This document shows, piece after piece, positions 8,567 to 17,517 of a DNA stretch of 64,000 nt. The stretch is taken from positions 27,056 to 91,055 of the forward strand of contig JAUZQE010000010.1 in the NCBI GenBank assembly GCA_030733815.1, in the 5' to 3' direction. This DNA comes from Yanghanlia caeni. GTDB lineage: Bacteria > Pseudomonadota > Gammaproteobacteria > Burkholderiales > Burkholderiaceae_B. A program made the position numbers and the translations under genes. Positions within the stretch are counted from its first letter, which is position 1, and every line of letters begins with the position of its first letter. The notes below the pieces were generated by a model that searched no databases, was not told the origin of the DNA, and saw only the letters and a list, made by a program, of their open reading frames with translations.

Positions 8567-9133
8567 ATGCCGCAACACCACAGCCCCTATCTCCAGTCGG
8601 CGCTCAACGCCGCCGCGACCCGCACCTACCGCCTGGCTGCCCGCTTTGGTCTGTCCACCGCTGAACGCGAGGACCTGCAGCAGGACCTGATCCTCGACCT
8701 GCTCGAACACGAGCACGCCTTCGATCCCGCGAAAGCCAGCGCCAATACCTTTACTGGACTCGTCTCACAGCACCGCGCGGTCGAGCTGCTGGATCGCCTG
8801 ATCAAGGACCGGATGCGGCTGCAAATCGGCAGCTGCGACGACGAGGCGGCGAACGATCCCCACCTGGACGATCCCGACCCCTGCGGCGCAGGAGTGCTTT
8901 CGCTGTGGGCGGATGACCACGACCTCTTCGCCGACAGCGACACCTTGCACGATTTGAACACGGCGCTCGCCTGCATGAGTGGGGACCAACGTGCGCTCTT
9001 TGATCTGCTGGGGCACACCCAGGACCTGGCCGACGCCTGTCAGGCGAGCGAGCTGTCCTCGGCCACGTTCTATCGCCGTGTCTCTGAACTGCGCATGCAC
9101 TTGCGCATGTTCGGCCTCAAGGCTGCGGCCTGA
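8567..9133 (+). CDS. Sigma-70-like / RNA polymerase sigma factor-related protein
   Basis: The protein has 188 residues. Residues about 20-65 (RLAARFGLSTAEREDLQQDL, then ILDLLEHEHAFDP and an ANTFTGLVSQHRAVELLD block) resemble sigma region 2 of ECF-type factors. Residues about 130-180 (a two-helix LFDLLGH...LADACQAS segment followed by ATFYRRVSELRMHL) resemble a region-4 helix-turn-helix. The middle is an acidic linker. It is the first gene of the phage early block. A phage-specific sigma factor or regulator is likely. It might act on the repeated promoter-like element at 25.2-28.4 kb, which is inference. Confidence 0.6.
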   Translation: MPQHHSPYLQSALNAAATRTYRLAARFGLSTAEREDLQQDLILDLLEHEHAFDPAKASANTFTGLVSQHRAVELLDRLIKDRMRLQIGSCDDEAANDPHLDDPDPCGAGVLSLWADDHDLFADSDTLHDLNTALACMSGDQRALFDLLGHTQDLADACQASELSSATFYRRVSELRMHLRMFGLKAAA

Positions 9134-9135
9134 TC

Positions 9136-9152
9136 GGGGTGCACCGCACCCC
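9136..9152. other. Stem-loop after the sigma-like gene
   Basis: GGGGTGC (9136-9142) and GCACCCC (9146-9152) form a perfect 7-bp hairpin just after the stop codon. There is no T run, so it is an RNA-end stabiliser or operator rather than a clear terminator. Confidence 0.4.
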
Positions 9153-9261
9153 CCTGAGAAAAACCTACTCCACCCCCGGTAAGAACCTTCAGATGCCGCC
9201 CCAGCGCCTGGTGCGCCGGCGGTGTTGGCCACCGCTTTGTCCATTTTTAAGGAGATGTGTC

Positions 9262-9681
9262 GTGCAGACCTCTTTGAACCCGATGGCGGCGACAGCCGTC
9301 GCCCCGATTGACCTCCCGAATGACCTCCCGGTTTCGCTGGCCCTTTCTGTGGGCATTTGCGCCACGCCGCGTCGCCCCCTGACCGAGGCCCAGTTCTGCG
9401 ACTGGATTGCCGAGGCCCGCGTGGGCGAAGCACTCCAGTACCACGAAGGCCTGCTGCTGCGCGACCGCAGCGAAACCGCCAGCGCGCTCAACGCCAAAGA
9501 GCGCGCCCGTTTGCACGCTGTCGCGCGCCGGGCCTGGATCGCCTGCGAGCTGGGCTTGGTGCATCTGTTCAGCGTCAAGGTCGATGAGGGCCACTACCGC
9601 TACCTCGCCCTGCGTTCAGCGCAGACAACGACTGCTCGCGATGCGGATCGGACGACGCCGGTTCTCTCCTGTGCCCATTGA
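9262..9681 (+). CDS. Hypothetical phage early protein
   Basis: The protein has 139 residues and a GTG start set by AAGGAG at 9249-9254. The N-terminus is Ala/Pro-rich and the centre is a helical, Arg/Glu-rich domain (LTEAQFCDWIAEARVGEALQ). There is no known motif. It leads the compact run of early genes up to 17 kb, in which most neighbours abut or overlap, so it probably belongs to the replication/recombination transcript. Confidence 0.65.
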   Translation: MQTSLNPMAATAVAPIDLPNDLPVSLALSVGICATPRRPLTEAQFCDWIAEARVGEALQYHEGLLLRDRSETASALNAKERARLHAVARRAWIACELGLVHLFSVKVDEGHYRYLALRSAQTTTARDADRTTPVLSCAH

Positions 9682-9693
9682 ATGGAGGTCGTC

Positions 9694-10188
9694 ATGAACA
9701 ACGCATTTCGAGACGAATGGATGCGGGCACCGCTGTCCCGTTTGGTGGCCCGCATCGCCGAGCTCGCCGCGGTCGATCAAGTCCTGCGCATGGAGCGTCG
9801 AGAGCTTGAAGACATCGTGCACGAGCGCTTGGGAACCATCGCCCAGGCCCAACGCACGGCTGCCGGCAAGCAGACCGGCACGGTTCGCTTCGACGCTGAC
9901 GGCTACACGGTGATTGCGGACCTGCCCAAACGCACCGAGTACGACCAGAAAAAACTCGCCGCCGCCATCGAGGCGCTGAAGAAGTGGGGCGAGAACCCCG
10001 CCGACTACGTGAGCTTCGAGATCAAGGTGAGCGAGGCCAAGTACCAAGCCTGGCCACCAGCCGTGCGCGCGCTGTTCGAGCCGGCCCGCACCGTCAAGAC
10101 CGGCAAGCCCAGCTACCAGTTCCAGCCCAGTGACGTCACCAGCCCTGTTGCCGTCGTTTCCACGCACCTCTCCCAAGGAGCCCAGTAA
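9694..10188 (+). CDS. Hypothetical phage early protein
   Basis: The protein has 164 residues, with GGAGG at 9684-9688 before the ATG. Residues 10-60 are predicted helical (RIAELAAVDQVLRMERRELE); the rest includes ADLPKRTEYDQKKLAAAIE and AKYQAWPPAVRALFE. This layout resembles small accessory proteins found next to phage single-strand annealing ATPases. The function is unknown. The stop overlaps the next start (TAATG). Confidence 0.65.
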   Translation: MNNAFRDEWMRAPLSRLVARIAELAAVDQVLRMERRELEDIVHERLGTIAQAQRTAAGKQTGTVRFDADGYTVIADLPKRTEYDQKKLAAAIEALKKWGENPADYVSFEIKVSEAKYQAWPPAVRALFEPARTVKTGKPSYQFQPSDVTSPVAVVSTHLSQGAQ

Positions 10189-10973
10189 TGGCCATCTCGC
10201 TGAATCAACTCGTGCGCGCTGCGCACCCCAAGCCGCCGATCATGACCGTCTACGGGGTTCATGGCATTGGCAAGACCACCTTCGCCGCCCAGGCCCCCAG
10301 CCCGGTGTTCGTGCAGACCGAAGATGGTCTGGGCACGCTGGAGTGCGCCCACTTTCCGCTGGCGGCCACCTTCGAGGACGTGATCGGCGCGCTCGCCGCG
10401 CTCTACACCGAGCCACACGAGTTCCGCACCTGCGTGATCGACAGCGTCGACTGGCTCGAAGCGCTGATCTGGGCCAAGGCCTGCCGCGACAACGGCTGGG
10501 CCTCCATCGAGGACGCCGGCTACGGCAAGGGCTATGTCGCGGCGCTCAACCTCTGGCGCCAGTACATCGATGGCCTCAACGCCCTGCGCGACGACAAGGG
10601 AATGACCATCGTCCAGCTCGCGCACACCGACATCCGCCGTTTCGATAGCCCCGAGCACGACCCCTACGACCGCTACACGATCAAGTTGCACGCCCGCGCC
10701 GCCGCCCTGGTGCAGGAGCACTCGGACATCGTGCTGTTCGCCAACTACCGCATCAGCACCGTGAAGGCGGACGTCGGCTTCAACAAGAAGGTCAGCCGCG
10801 CGGTGGGTTCGGGTGAGCGGGTGATGCACACCACCGAGCGCCCGGCCTTCCTCGCCAAGAACCGCTATGGCCTGCCCGACACCTTGCCGCTGGACTGGAG
10901 CGCCTTCGCCCAGGCCATGCCGACCCCGATCCAGCCGCTGCTGATGGCTGCCCCCAACACCCCGAACGCCTGA
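10188..10973 (+). CDS. AAA-type ATPase, Sak4/RecA-like phage recombination protein
   Basis: The protein has 261 residues. A Walker A motif GVHGIGKT lies at about 23-30 and a Walker B-type CVIDSVDWLE at about 82-91. A later VQLAHTDIRRF segment is typical of phage AAA_24 NTP-binding proteins, several of which are Sak4-like annealing ATPases. It would act in the cytoplasm on single-stranded DNA during phage replication. The DUF669-type gene and a PD-(D/E)XK nuclease directly downstream support a recombination module. Confidence 0.8.
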   Translation: MAISLNQLVRAAHPKPPIMTVYGVHGIGKTTFAAQAPSPVFVQTEDGLGTLECAHFPLAATFEDVIGALAALYTEPHEFRTCVIDSVDWLEALIWAKACRDNGWASIEDAGYGKGYVAALNLWRQYIDGLNALRDDKGMTIVQLAHTDIRRFDSPEHDPYDRYTIKLHARAAALVQEHSDIVLFANYRISTVKADVGFNKKVSRAVGSGERVMHTTERPAFLAKNRYGLPDTLPLDWSAFAQAMPTPIQPLLMAAPNTPNA

Positions 10974-10989
10974 TCAAGGAGAACACCCC

Positions 10990-11529
10990 ATGGCCATTTT
11001 TGCGCAAACCTTCGATGCCAATGCCGTCGAGCCCAGCAACTACGATGTCTTTCCCGCCGGCAAGTACCTGTCGCAGATCGTTGCCAGCGAGATGCGCCCG
11101 ACCAAGGACGGTCGCGGCCAGTACCTCTTTCTGGAACTCGACATCCTGGAAGGTCCGTTTGCCGGTCGCAAGCTCTTTGACCGCCTGAACCTGGTCAACG
11201 ACAACCCCGACACCGTGGACATCGCCACCCGCACCCTGTCGTCCATTTGCCGCGCCACCGGCCAGATGCAGGTGAAGGACTCCGAGCAGTTGCACCTGAT
11301 TCCGCTGATCGCCGATGTGCGCGTGCGCCCACCCAAGGGCCAGTACGGCGAGAGCAACTCGATTCGTTACCTGCCGAGGAGCGCCGGTGCCAGTAGCGCG
11401 CCAGCCCAGCGCGCCCCGGCTGCCTACGCCAGCACCCCTGCACCGGCCGCGCCGCCGGTTCAGCCTGCGGCACCGGCGGCCCCAGCGTCCCCCATCCCGG
11501 GCGGTCTGCCCTGGCAGCGCCAGGCGTAA
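10990..11529 (+). CDS. DUF669-like, putative single-strand DNA-binding accessory protein
   Basis: The protein has 179 residues. The N-terminal 130 residues (GKYLSQIVASEMRPTKDGRG, then YLFLELDILEGPFAGRKLFDRLN) match DUF669 phage proteins, which sit beside Sak4-type ATPases and are thought to act like SSB. The C-terminus is a low-complexity Ala/Pro tail ending in PGGLPWQRQA, similar in style to SSB tails. A strong AAGGAG site precedes the ATG. A role in replication or annealing is inferred from family and context. Confidence 0.75.
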   Translation: MAIFAQTFDANAVEPSNYDVFPAGKYLSQIVASEMRPTKDGRGQYLFLELDILEGPFAGRKLFDRLNLVNDNPDTVDIATRTLSSICRATGQMQVKDSEQLHLIPLIADVRVRPPKGQYGESNSIRYLPRSAGASSAPAQRAPAAYASTPAPAAPPVQPAAPAAPASPIPGGLPWQRQA

Positions 11530-11541
11530 GGAGGCGCTGCC

Positions 11542-11931
11542 ATGACCGAACTGCATTTCACCTCGGCCACGGCAGCGCTGCCCGACACCCCCGAAGGGTG
11601 CCGGGCACAGCTGGCCACCCTGCAAAGCGAGATCGCGGCCATTCGCGTGCAGATTGCCACCGCCGACCTGCGCCGCCAGGCCCACAAACAGGCGCTCGAT
11701 GCCGACTGGTTCCACCGCGCCAAGACGGCATTGCGCCTGAAGCAGGAAGCGCACGCCCGTGTCGCTGCCCGCCTGCTTGAGCTCACACCCAAGGCTGGCA
11801 AGACTTCCCGCGAGCGCTTCAAGGACGCGCTGATCGAGGCCATGCGTGCCGAGTGTGACGACGCCCGCTGGACGGCGCTGCTCGCCCGCGCCCGTCTGCT
11901 GCACGACGACCAGGAGGTGAGCCATGGCTGA
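11542..11931 (+). CDS. Hypothetical helical phage protein
   Basis: The protein has 129 residues and is almost entirely helical and charged (LATLQSEIAAIRVQIATADL, then KTALRLKQEAHARVAARLLE). AAGGAGG precedes the ATG. It overlaps the PD-(D/E)XK gene by 8 bases. I see no motif; a small accessory factor of the recombination module is likely. Confidence 0.65.
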   Translation: MTELHFTSATAALPDTPEGCRAQLATLQSEIAAIRVQIATADLRRQAHKQALDADWFHRAKTALRLKQEAHARVAARLLELTPKAGKTSRERFKDALIEAMRAECDDARWTALLARARLLHDDQEVSHG

Positions 11932-12913
11932 GTTGCCCATCACGTCCAGCCCTACCCGCGAGGCCATCTTCGCCGCCTACGAAGCCCAGGCCGATACCGG
12001 TTTCCGCTCGCACCTCGGGGCCTCCCTGATCGGCAAGGACTGCGAGCGGGCGCTGTGGTTCGACTTTCGCTGGACCACCCGCGCGCGCCATCCCGGACGG
12101 CTCTTGCGCCTGTTTGAAACTGGTCAGCGTGAAGAGGCACGGCTGGTCCGAAACCTGCGCAGCATCGGCGCCACCGTGCTGGAGGTCGACCCGGACACCG
12201 GACGGCAGATTCGGGTAGAAGCCCATGGCGGCCACTTCGGCGGCTCGCTCGATGGCATTGCACTGGGTCTGCCGGAAGCGCCCAAGACCTGGCATGTGCT
12301 GGAGTTCAAGACCCACTCGGCCAAGAGTTTCCATGAGCTCGCCGCCAAAGGGGTGCGGCTCTCGAAACCGCAGCACTTCGCGCAGACGCAGACCTACATG
12401 CATCTGACGGGCCTGACGCGCGCCATGTATCTGGCGGTGTGCAAGGACACCGACGACCTGTATGTGGAGCGCATCGAGCACGACCCGGTCTATGCGCAGG
12501 GGCTGCTCGACAAGGCACAGCGGGTGATCTTTGCCAACCAACCGGCCCCGCGCATCAGCGAGGACCCGGCCTGGTACCAGTGCCGGCTGTGCGACCACGC
12601 GGCGGTGTGCCATGGGCAGACGGCTGCCGAAGTCAATTGCCGCACCTGCCTGCACGCAGCACCCGTTGAAGGCGGCTGGCACTGCACCTTGCACCAGCGC
12701 CCCATCACCGAAGTCGATCAGCGCGCCGGCTGCGGGCAGCACCTGTATCTGCCGGCGCTGGTGCCGGGCGAGCAGGTCGACGCCGGCGATGGCTGGGTGG
12801 AGTACCTGTTTGGCGAGGGGCTGCGCTGGCGCGATACCGGGTTCGACAAGCTGGCTGGGGTCAGCGTCCATGTCGGTGCGGTTGCCGGTGGGGAGGGCGC
12901 AGCATGCGCCTGA
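11924..12913 (+). CDS. PD-(D/E)XK exonuclease, Cas4/RecB-like
   Basis: The protein has 329 residues. The nuclease core has GGHFGGSLDGIAL (D of motif II) followed by WHVLEFKTHSAKSF (E-x-K) and a QTQTYMHLTGL helix holding the usual Q and Y. The C-terminal half has many cysteines (CRLCDHAAVC, CRTC, CTLH, GCGQH), as in Fe-S or zinc-stabilised Cas4/AddB-type nucleases. Its overlap with the helicase gene by 10 bases supports a nuclease-helicase partnership. It presumably provides 5' resection for annealing. Confidence 0.8.
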   Translation: MAELPITSSPTREAIFAAYEAQADTGFRSHLGASLIGKDCERALWFDFRWTTRARHPGRLLRLFETGQREEARLVRNLRSIGATVLEVDPDTGRQIRVEAHGGHFGGSLDGIALGLPEAPKTWHVLEFKTHSAKSFHELAAKGVRLSKPQHFAQTQTYMHLTGLTRAMYLAVCKDTDDLYVERIEHDPVYAQGLLDKAQRVIFANQPAPRISEDPAWYQCRLCDHAAVCHGQTAAEVNCRTCLHAAPVEGGWHCTLHQRPITEVDQRAGCGQHLYLPALVPGEQVDAGDGWVEYLFGEGLRWRDTGFDKLAGVSVHVGAVAGGEGAACA

Positions 12914-14493
12914 ATCTTCGCCCCTACCAATCCGCCGCCATCCAGGCGATCTACGACTACTACGAGCGCGACAAGGGTGACGTTTGTATCGTCATCCCCA
13001 CCGCTGGGGGCAAGTCGCTCGTCATGGCGAGCTTCGTCGAAGGCGTGCTCAAGGCCTGGCCCGATCAGCGCATCCTGATCGTCACCCATGTGCGCGAACT
13101 GATCGAGCAGAACCATGCCGAGCTCTTGCGCCTGTGGCCCGAAGCGCCCGCCGGCATCTACTCGGCGGGCTTGAAGCAGCGCGACATCGGGGCGCGCATC
13201 CTGTTTGCCGGCATCCAGTCCATCCACCGCCGGGTGCGGGAGGTGGGCCATTGCGATCTGGTGCTGATCGACGAGGCGCATCTGATCCCGCGTTCCAGCA
13301 ACACGCTCTACCGGCGTTTCCTCGATGCCTTGAAGCGCCAGAACCCTTTGCTGAAGGTGATCGGCTTTACCGCCACGCCCTACCGGCTGGACTCGGGCCG
13401 GCTCACCGAGGGCCAGGATGCGGTGTTCACCGACATCGCCTTCGAGGTCTCGGTGCGCGAGCTGATCGACGCGGGCTATCTTGCGCCCTTGATCTCCAAG
13501 CGCATGGTCACCGAACTCGATGTCAGCCGCGTCGGCACCCGCCATGGGGAGTTCATCGCCCGGGAGCTGGAAGCGGCCGTCGACCAGGATGCCATCACTG
13601 CGTCGGCCGTGGCGGAAATCCTCGCCTACGGCCAGGACCGCAAGAGCTGGCTGGTGTTCTGCGCCGGGGTCGATCACGCCTTCCATGTGCGCGATGCCTT
13701 GCGCGCCAAAGGGATCGCCTGCGCCACCATCGTCGGCGACACCCCAGGCCCCGAGCGCGAAGCCATCATTGCGGCCTTCAAGGCGGGGCGCATCCGGTGC
13801 CTGACCAACGCCAATGTGCTGACCACCGGCTTCAATGCGCCGGGCGTCGATCTGATCGCCATGCTGCGGCCCACCCAGTCGGCGGGCTTGTATGTGCAGA
13901 TCGTCGGGCGCGGCTGCCGCCTGGCGCCGGGCAAAACCAACTGCCTGGTGCTGGATTTTGCCGGCAACGTCAAGCGCCACGGGCCGATTGATGCCATCCG
14001 CCCCAAGCGCCCCGGCAAGGGCGAAGGCGAGGCGCCGGTCAAGGACTGCCCGGCCTGCCACAGCATCGTGCATGCGTCGGTGCGCACCTGTCCGGACTGC
14101 GGCCATGTGTTTGCGCCCCCGGCTCCGAAGCTCGAAGCCAAGGCCAGCACGCTCGATGTGGTGAGCAATCCCCACCCGCAGTGGATCGAGGTCAGCCGAG
14201 TGAGCTATGCCCGCCACGACAAACCCGGCAAGCCGCCGTCCTTGCGGGTGGACTACTGGAGTGGGCTCACCCACCACAGCGAGTGGGTGTGTCTGGAGCA
14301 TCCGGGCTATGCACGCCAAAAGGCGGTGGCCTGGTGGAGGCGCCGCGCACCGGGTCTGCCGGTGCCGGGCAAGGTCGACGAGGCCTTGCAGCATGCGGAC
14401 CAACTCCAGTGCCCGTCGCAGATCGCGGTGCGTGCGCAGGGCCGCTACACCGAAGTCGTCGGGGTGCGCTTTATCCAGGGAGGTGCATCGTGA
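12904..14493 (+). CDS. DEAD/DEAH-box SF2 helicase
   Basis: The protein has 529 residues. LRPYQ (Q-motif-like) comes first, then Walker A PTAGGKS at about 32-38, DEAH at 123-126 (LIDEAHLIP), FTATPYR (motif III), and a C-terminal helicase half with LTTGFNAPG and QIVGRGCR (motifs V/VI). A CPACH...CPDCG zinc ribbon follows at about 380-405. It is the usual ResIII-type phage helicase. It overlaps its neighbours on both sides and would unwind DNA for replication or for the adjacent nuclease. Confidence 0.9.
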   Translation: MRLNLRPYQSAAIQAIYDYYERDKGDVCIVIPTAGGKSLVMASFVEGVLKAWPDQRILIVTHVRELIEQNHAELLRLWPEAPAGIYSAGLKQRDIGARILFAGIQSIHRRVREVGHCDLVLIDEAHLIPRSSNTLYRRFLDALKRQNPLLKVIGFTATPYRLDSGRLTEGQDAVFTDIAFEVSVRELIDAGYLAPLISKRMVTELDVSRVGTRHGEFIARELEAAVDQDAITASAVAEILAYGQDRKSWLVFCAGVDHAFHVRDALRAKGIACATIVGDTPGPEREAIIAAFKAGRIRCLTNANVLTTGFNAPGVDLIAMLRPTQSAGLYVQIVGRGCRLAPGKTNCLVLDFAGNVKRHGPIDAIRPKRPGKGEGEAPVKDCPACHSIVHASVRTCPDCGHVFAPPAPKLEAKASTLDVVSNPHPQWIEVSRVSYARHDKPGKPPSLRVDYWSGLTHHSEWVCLEHPGYARQKAVAWWRRRAPGLPVPGKVDEALQHADQLQCPSQIAVRAQGRYTEVVGVRFIQGGAS

Positions 14494-14684
14494 TCGATCC
14501 CAATCCACACGAGATCAATGCACTGGCCGCCGCCAGTGCCGAGGGCGGCGCCTATGTCGAGTCGCTCGGGAAGACCGACCTGGCGCTGTTCACCGCCCAG
14601 GAGTGGGCCACGCTGGTCGAGGTGATCGTCACCGCCTTCCAGGACCACCTGCGTGAGGCCTATGCCGACGATCCGCCGTTCTGA
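14490..14684 (+). CDS. Small hypothetical phage protein (64 residues)
   Basis: A GTG start overlaps the helicase stop by four bases, with AGGGAGG just upstream. The product is acidic and helical (ALFTAQEWATLVEVIVTAFQ) and ends in YADDPPF. Similar small proteins often separate helicase and primase genes in phages. The function is unknown. Confidence 0.6.
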   Translation: MIDPNPHEINALAAASAEGGAYVESLGKTDLALFTAQEWATLVEVIVTAFQDHLREAYADDPPF

Positions 14685-14694
14685 GGAGCCCACC

Positions 14695-17016
14695 ATGACG
14701 ACACCGAATTACATGGCGCAGCTGGGGGCCACCCTGGTGGATCGGGGTTTCCCGATCCTGCCCATCCAGCCGCGCAGCAAAAAACCGGGCATGTACCGCC
14801 AGGGCGCCTGGCACGACTACCCCAAGTGGAGCCGCCACTGCGAGCGCGCCACCACCGAAAACGAGGTCGACATCTGGAGCGACTGGCCCGAGTCGGGCAT
14901 CGGCATTGCCGCCGGCCGCGTGATCGGCATCGACATCGATGTGCTCGACGGCGAGATTGCCGCCAAGATCGAGGGGCTGGCTAAACGGATGCTGGGCGAC
15001 ACGCCGGCGGTGCGCATCGGCCGCGCGCCGAAGCGCCTTCTGGTCTATCGTGCCGCCCAGCCCTTTGCCGGCTTCAAGTACCCGCCTATCGAAGTGCTGG
15101 GCCAGGGGCAGCAGTTCATCGCCTACGGCATCCACCCGGACACCGGGCAGGCCTATGACTGGCCGGTGGAGAGTCTGGCCGATCTGAACCTCAGCGATCT
15201 GCCGGCGATCACCGAGGCGCAGGCCCGTGAGTTTGCCCAGGAAGCGTATTTGATGATCCCGGTCGCCTTGCGCCCCAAGAGCCTGAGCGTGGGCCGGCAG
15301 GCCGCCGGGGAATGCGCCCACCTGCCCGAGCAGCGCGGCACCTTCGCGGCGGTCGAGGATGCGCTCACCTACATCGTCAATGCGGATCTCGACTACGACA
15401 GCTGGGTGCGCATCGGCATGGCGATCAAGGGGGCGCTGGGGGACGCCGGCTGGCCGCTGTTCGAGCGCTGGTCGGCGAGTTCGCAAAAGCATGAACCCAA
15501 GACCACCGCCCAGGCCTGGCGCAGCTTTGCGCCGCAGCGCATCGGCGCCGGCACGCTCTACAAGCTGGCGCTGGACAACGGCTGGCATCCGGCGGCCGAT
15601 CTGCAGCTCAATGGGGAGATCGTCAGCGAGGGCGTACATCCGGCGCAGGGGTTGATCGATGGGGTGCGGGAGGGGCTGCTCGACGGCCTGCTCGAGCAGA
15701 ACGAGCCGGACGCCTATCGCCCGCCGCCTCCCACCCCGCTGCCGGCAGGTTGGGATGCGGTCGATGGCGTGCTGGGCCAGATGATGCAGCTGATGATCAC
15801 GACCGCCAAGCGGCCGCAGCCGGTGCTCGCCTTGGGGGCCAGCCTGTGTGCGGTCGGGGCGCTGATGGGGCGCAAGTACCGCACCGAGAGCAACATCCGC
15901 TCGAACCTGTACGTGGTGGGCATTGCCGAGAGCGGCGCTGGAAAGAACCACAGCCGGGTGGTGATCAACGAGCTGTTTCGTCGCGCCAACCTACTGCAGT
16001 ACCTGGGTGGCAACAAGATCGCCTCGGGCTCGGGCCTCCTGACGGCGCTGATGCGCCAGCCCGCGATCCTGTTCCAGTTGGACGAGTTCGGGATGTTCCT
16101 GGCCGCTGCCGCCGACAGGAAGCGTTCGCCCCGCTACGTGACCGAGATTCTCGATCTGATGACCGAGCTCTACACCACTTCGGGCACGACGTACTTCGGT
16201 GTCGAGTACGCCAGCACCCAGCACAACGACGCGCACCGGGCGATCCACCAGCCCTGTGCCTGCATCTACGGCACGACCACACCGTTGCACTTCTGGCAGG
16301 CCTTGCAGGCGGCCAACGTCGCGGACGGGTCGCTGGCGCGCTTTCTGATCCTGGAGAGCGAGGAGGACTTCCCGGACAGCAACGAGGTGTTTGGCAGCAT
16401 CGATCCGCCGCAGGCTTTGATCGACACACTGGTCTTGATCCACGAAGGCGGCGGCCAGCTCAGTGGCAATCTGGCCAACATCGGCGCCGTTGCCGAAGTG
16501 GAGGTCGAACCGCTGGTGGTGCCGACCGCCCCCGAGGCCCAGGCGGTGTTTCGGGCGCTGGATCAGACCTTGCTGCAGGAGCTGCGCCGGGCGCGCGGCT
16601 CGGGGCTGTCCTCGATCCTCGCGCGCATCGAAGAAAACGCCACCAAGCTCGCCTTGATCCGTGCGGTCTCGCGCGACCCGGTCGCCCCGCAGATCGAGGC
16701 GTCGGATGCGGCGTGGGGTGCCATGCTTGCGCGCCACTGTGCCGAGCTCACCATCCGCGAGGTCGCCGCCCGCGTGTCGGAGAACCCGACCGAATCGAAC
16801 CACAAGCGCTCGCTGAAGATCTTGCAGGACGCCGGTGCGCAGGGGATGAGCAAGCGTGACTTCACGCGCCGCACCCAGTTCATGGATCTGCACCAGCGCG
16901 ACAGCGTGCTCAAGACCCTGGTCGACGCGGGCTTCGTGGCCCTCGAGCAGCGGCTGACCAAGGGGCGGACGGCGCAGTGGATTCGCTACGTCGGTGGCGA
17001 GGAGGTGAGGTCATGA
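14695..17016 (+). CDS. Bifunctional primase/polymerase-helicase
   Basis: The protein has 773 residues. Residues 1-190 are a PrimPol-type domain: an FPILPIQPRSKKPG opening, WPESGIGIA, and the metal site GIDID with D80 and D82. Residues about 220-290 resemble the PriCT-2 domain (a DYDSWVRIGMAIKGA segment, then EPKTTAQAWRSF). A P-loop ESGAGKN lies near 410, with LFQLDEFGMF as Walker B, typical of a DUF3987-like/SF3-type helicase half. It would prime and unwind DNA at the origin, presumed to be the repeat region just downstream. Confidence 0.85.
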   Translation: MTTPNYMAQLGATLVDRGFPILPIQPRSKKPGMYRQGAWHDYPKWSRHCERATTENEVDIWSDWPESGIGIAAGRVIGIDIDVLDGEIAAKIEGLAKRMLGDTPAVRIGRAPKRLLVYRAAQPFAGFKYPPIEVLGQGQQFIAYGIHPDTGQAYDWPVESLADLNLSDLPAITEAQAREFAQEAYLMIPVALRPKSLSVGRQAAGECAHLPEQRGTFAAVEDALTYIVNADLDYDSWVRIGMAIKGALGDAGWPLFERWSASSQKHEPKTTAQAWRSFAPQRIGAGTLYKLALDNGWHPAADLQLNGEIVSEGVHPAQGLIDGVREGLLDGLLEQNEPDAYRPPPPTPLPAGWDAVDGVLGQMMQLMITTAKRPQPVLALGASLCAVGALMGRKYRTESNIRSNLYVVGIAESGAGKNHSRVVINELFRRANLLQYLGGNKIASGSGLLTALMRQPAILFQLDEFGMFLAAAADRKRSPRYVTEILDLMTELYTTSGTTYFGVEYASTQHNDAHRAIHQPCACIYGTTTPLHFWQALQAANVADGSLARFLILESEEDFPDSNEVFGSIDPPQALIDTLVLIHEGGGQLSGNLANIGAVAEVEVEPLVVPTAPEAQAVFRALDQTLLQELRRARGSGLSSILARIEENATKLALIRAVSRDPVAPQIEASDAAWGAMLARHCAELTIREVAARVSENPTESNHKRSLKILQDAGAQGMSKRDFTRRTQFMDLHQRDSVLKTLVDAGFVALEQRLTKGRTAQWIRYVGGEEVRS

Positions 17017-17270
17017 GCGCTGCACGCAGACGATGCGTCAAGGCTCCGCAGTCGGTGGGGCGGGCGTCAGGAGTGTTGCAACATGTTGATATAAAAGGAG
17101 AAAACGCTTCCGAGGTTATGATCAGCGGCCCTTGCGTCAATGTGTCAATCCGTCAAGGCCAGATACTTACATACACCTATCCTGATACATACCCATTCAG
17201 GCATACCTCGCGCGCGTGCGCGCTGTATACCTATAGAAAATCAAAAATTGATCTTAGATTGACGTATTGA
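17013..17270 (+). CDS. Possible small ORF over the origin region
   Basis: An 85-codon frame starts with ATG overlapping the primase stop and has GAGGAGG eight bases upstream, but its second half runs through AT-rich repeats and the product has no motif. It may be a chance frame. Confidence 0.25.
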   Translation: MSAARRRCVKAPQSVGRASGVLQHVDIKGENASEVMISGPCVNVSIRQGQILTYTYPDTYPFRHTSRACALYTYRKSKIDLRLTY

Positions 17271-17329
17271 AGAATGAACTATCTATCTCTATGAGAGGGG
17301 GTCTTAGATTGACGAATGAACTATTGACG
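17135..17329. repeat. Iteron-like repeats, candidate replication origin
   Basis: ATTGACG occurs at 17258-17264, 17308-17314 and 17323-17329. Its complement CGTCAAT occurs at 17135-17141, with one-mismatch copies at 17143-17149 and 17151-17157. Longer direct repeats TCTTAGATTGACG (17252, 17302) and GAATGAACTAT (17272, 17314) overlap them. The stretch is AT-rich against a GC-rich background and lies directly after the primase-helicase gene. From 17330 to 17517 I see no gene. Confidence 0.55.
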
Positions 17330-17517
17330 TAAGCACGGACGCCTTGCCGAGCGTCGGTCAGGCCCCGGCCTGCCCACTTACGGCACCCTGCAGTACCCCG
17401 CAGCACCCATCTCACCCGTACCTCATCCTTGTCGGACATGAGGGAGCAGCACCGACCCTGACCCGGTCCGTGATCGCGCTCCTCCAGGTCGCTAACGCGT
17501 TCCTTGGAGGATCGATT

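Noticed and set aside
12718..14508. 596-codon open frame antisense to the helicase gene
   Set aside because: Shadow of a strongly supported helicase; composition is unlike a natural protein.
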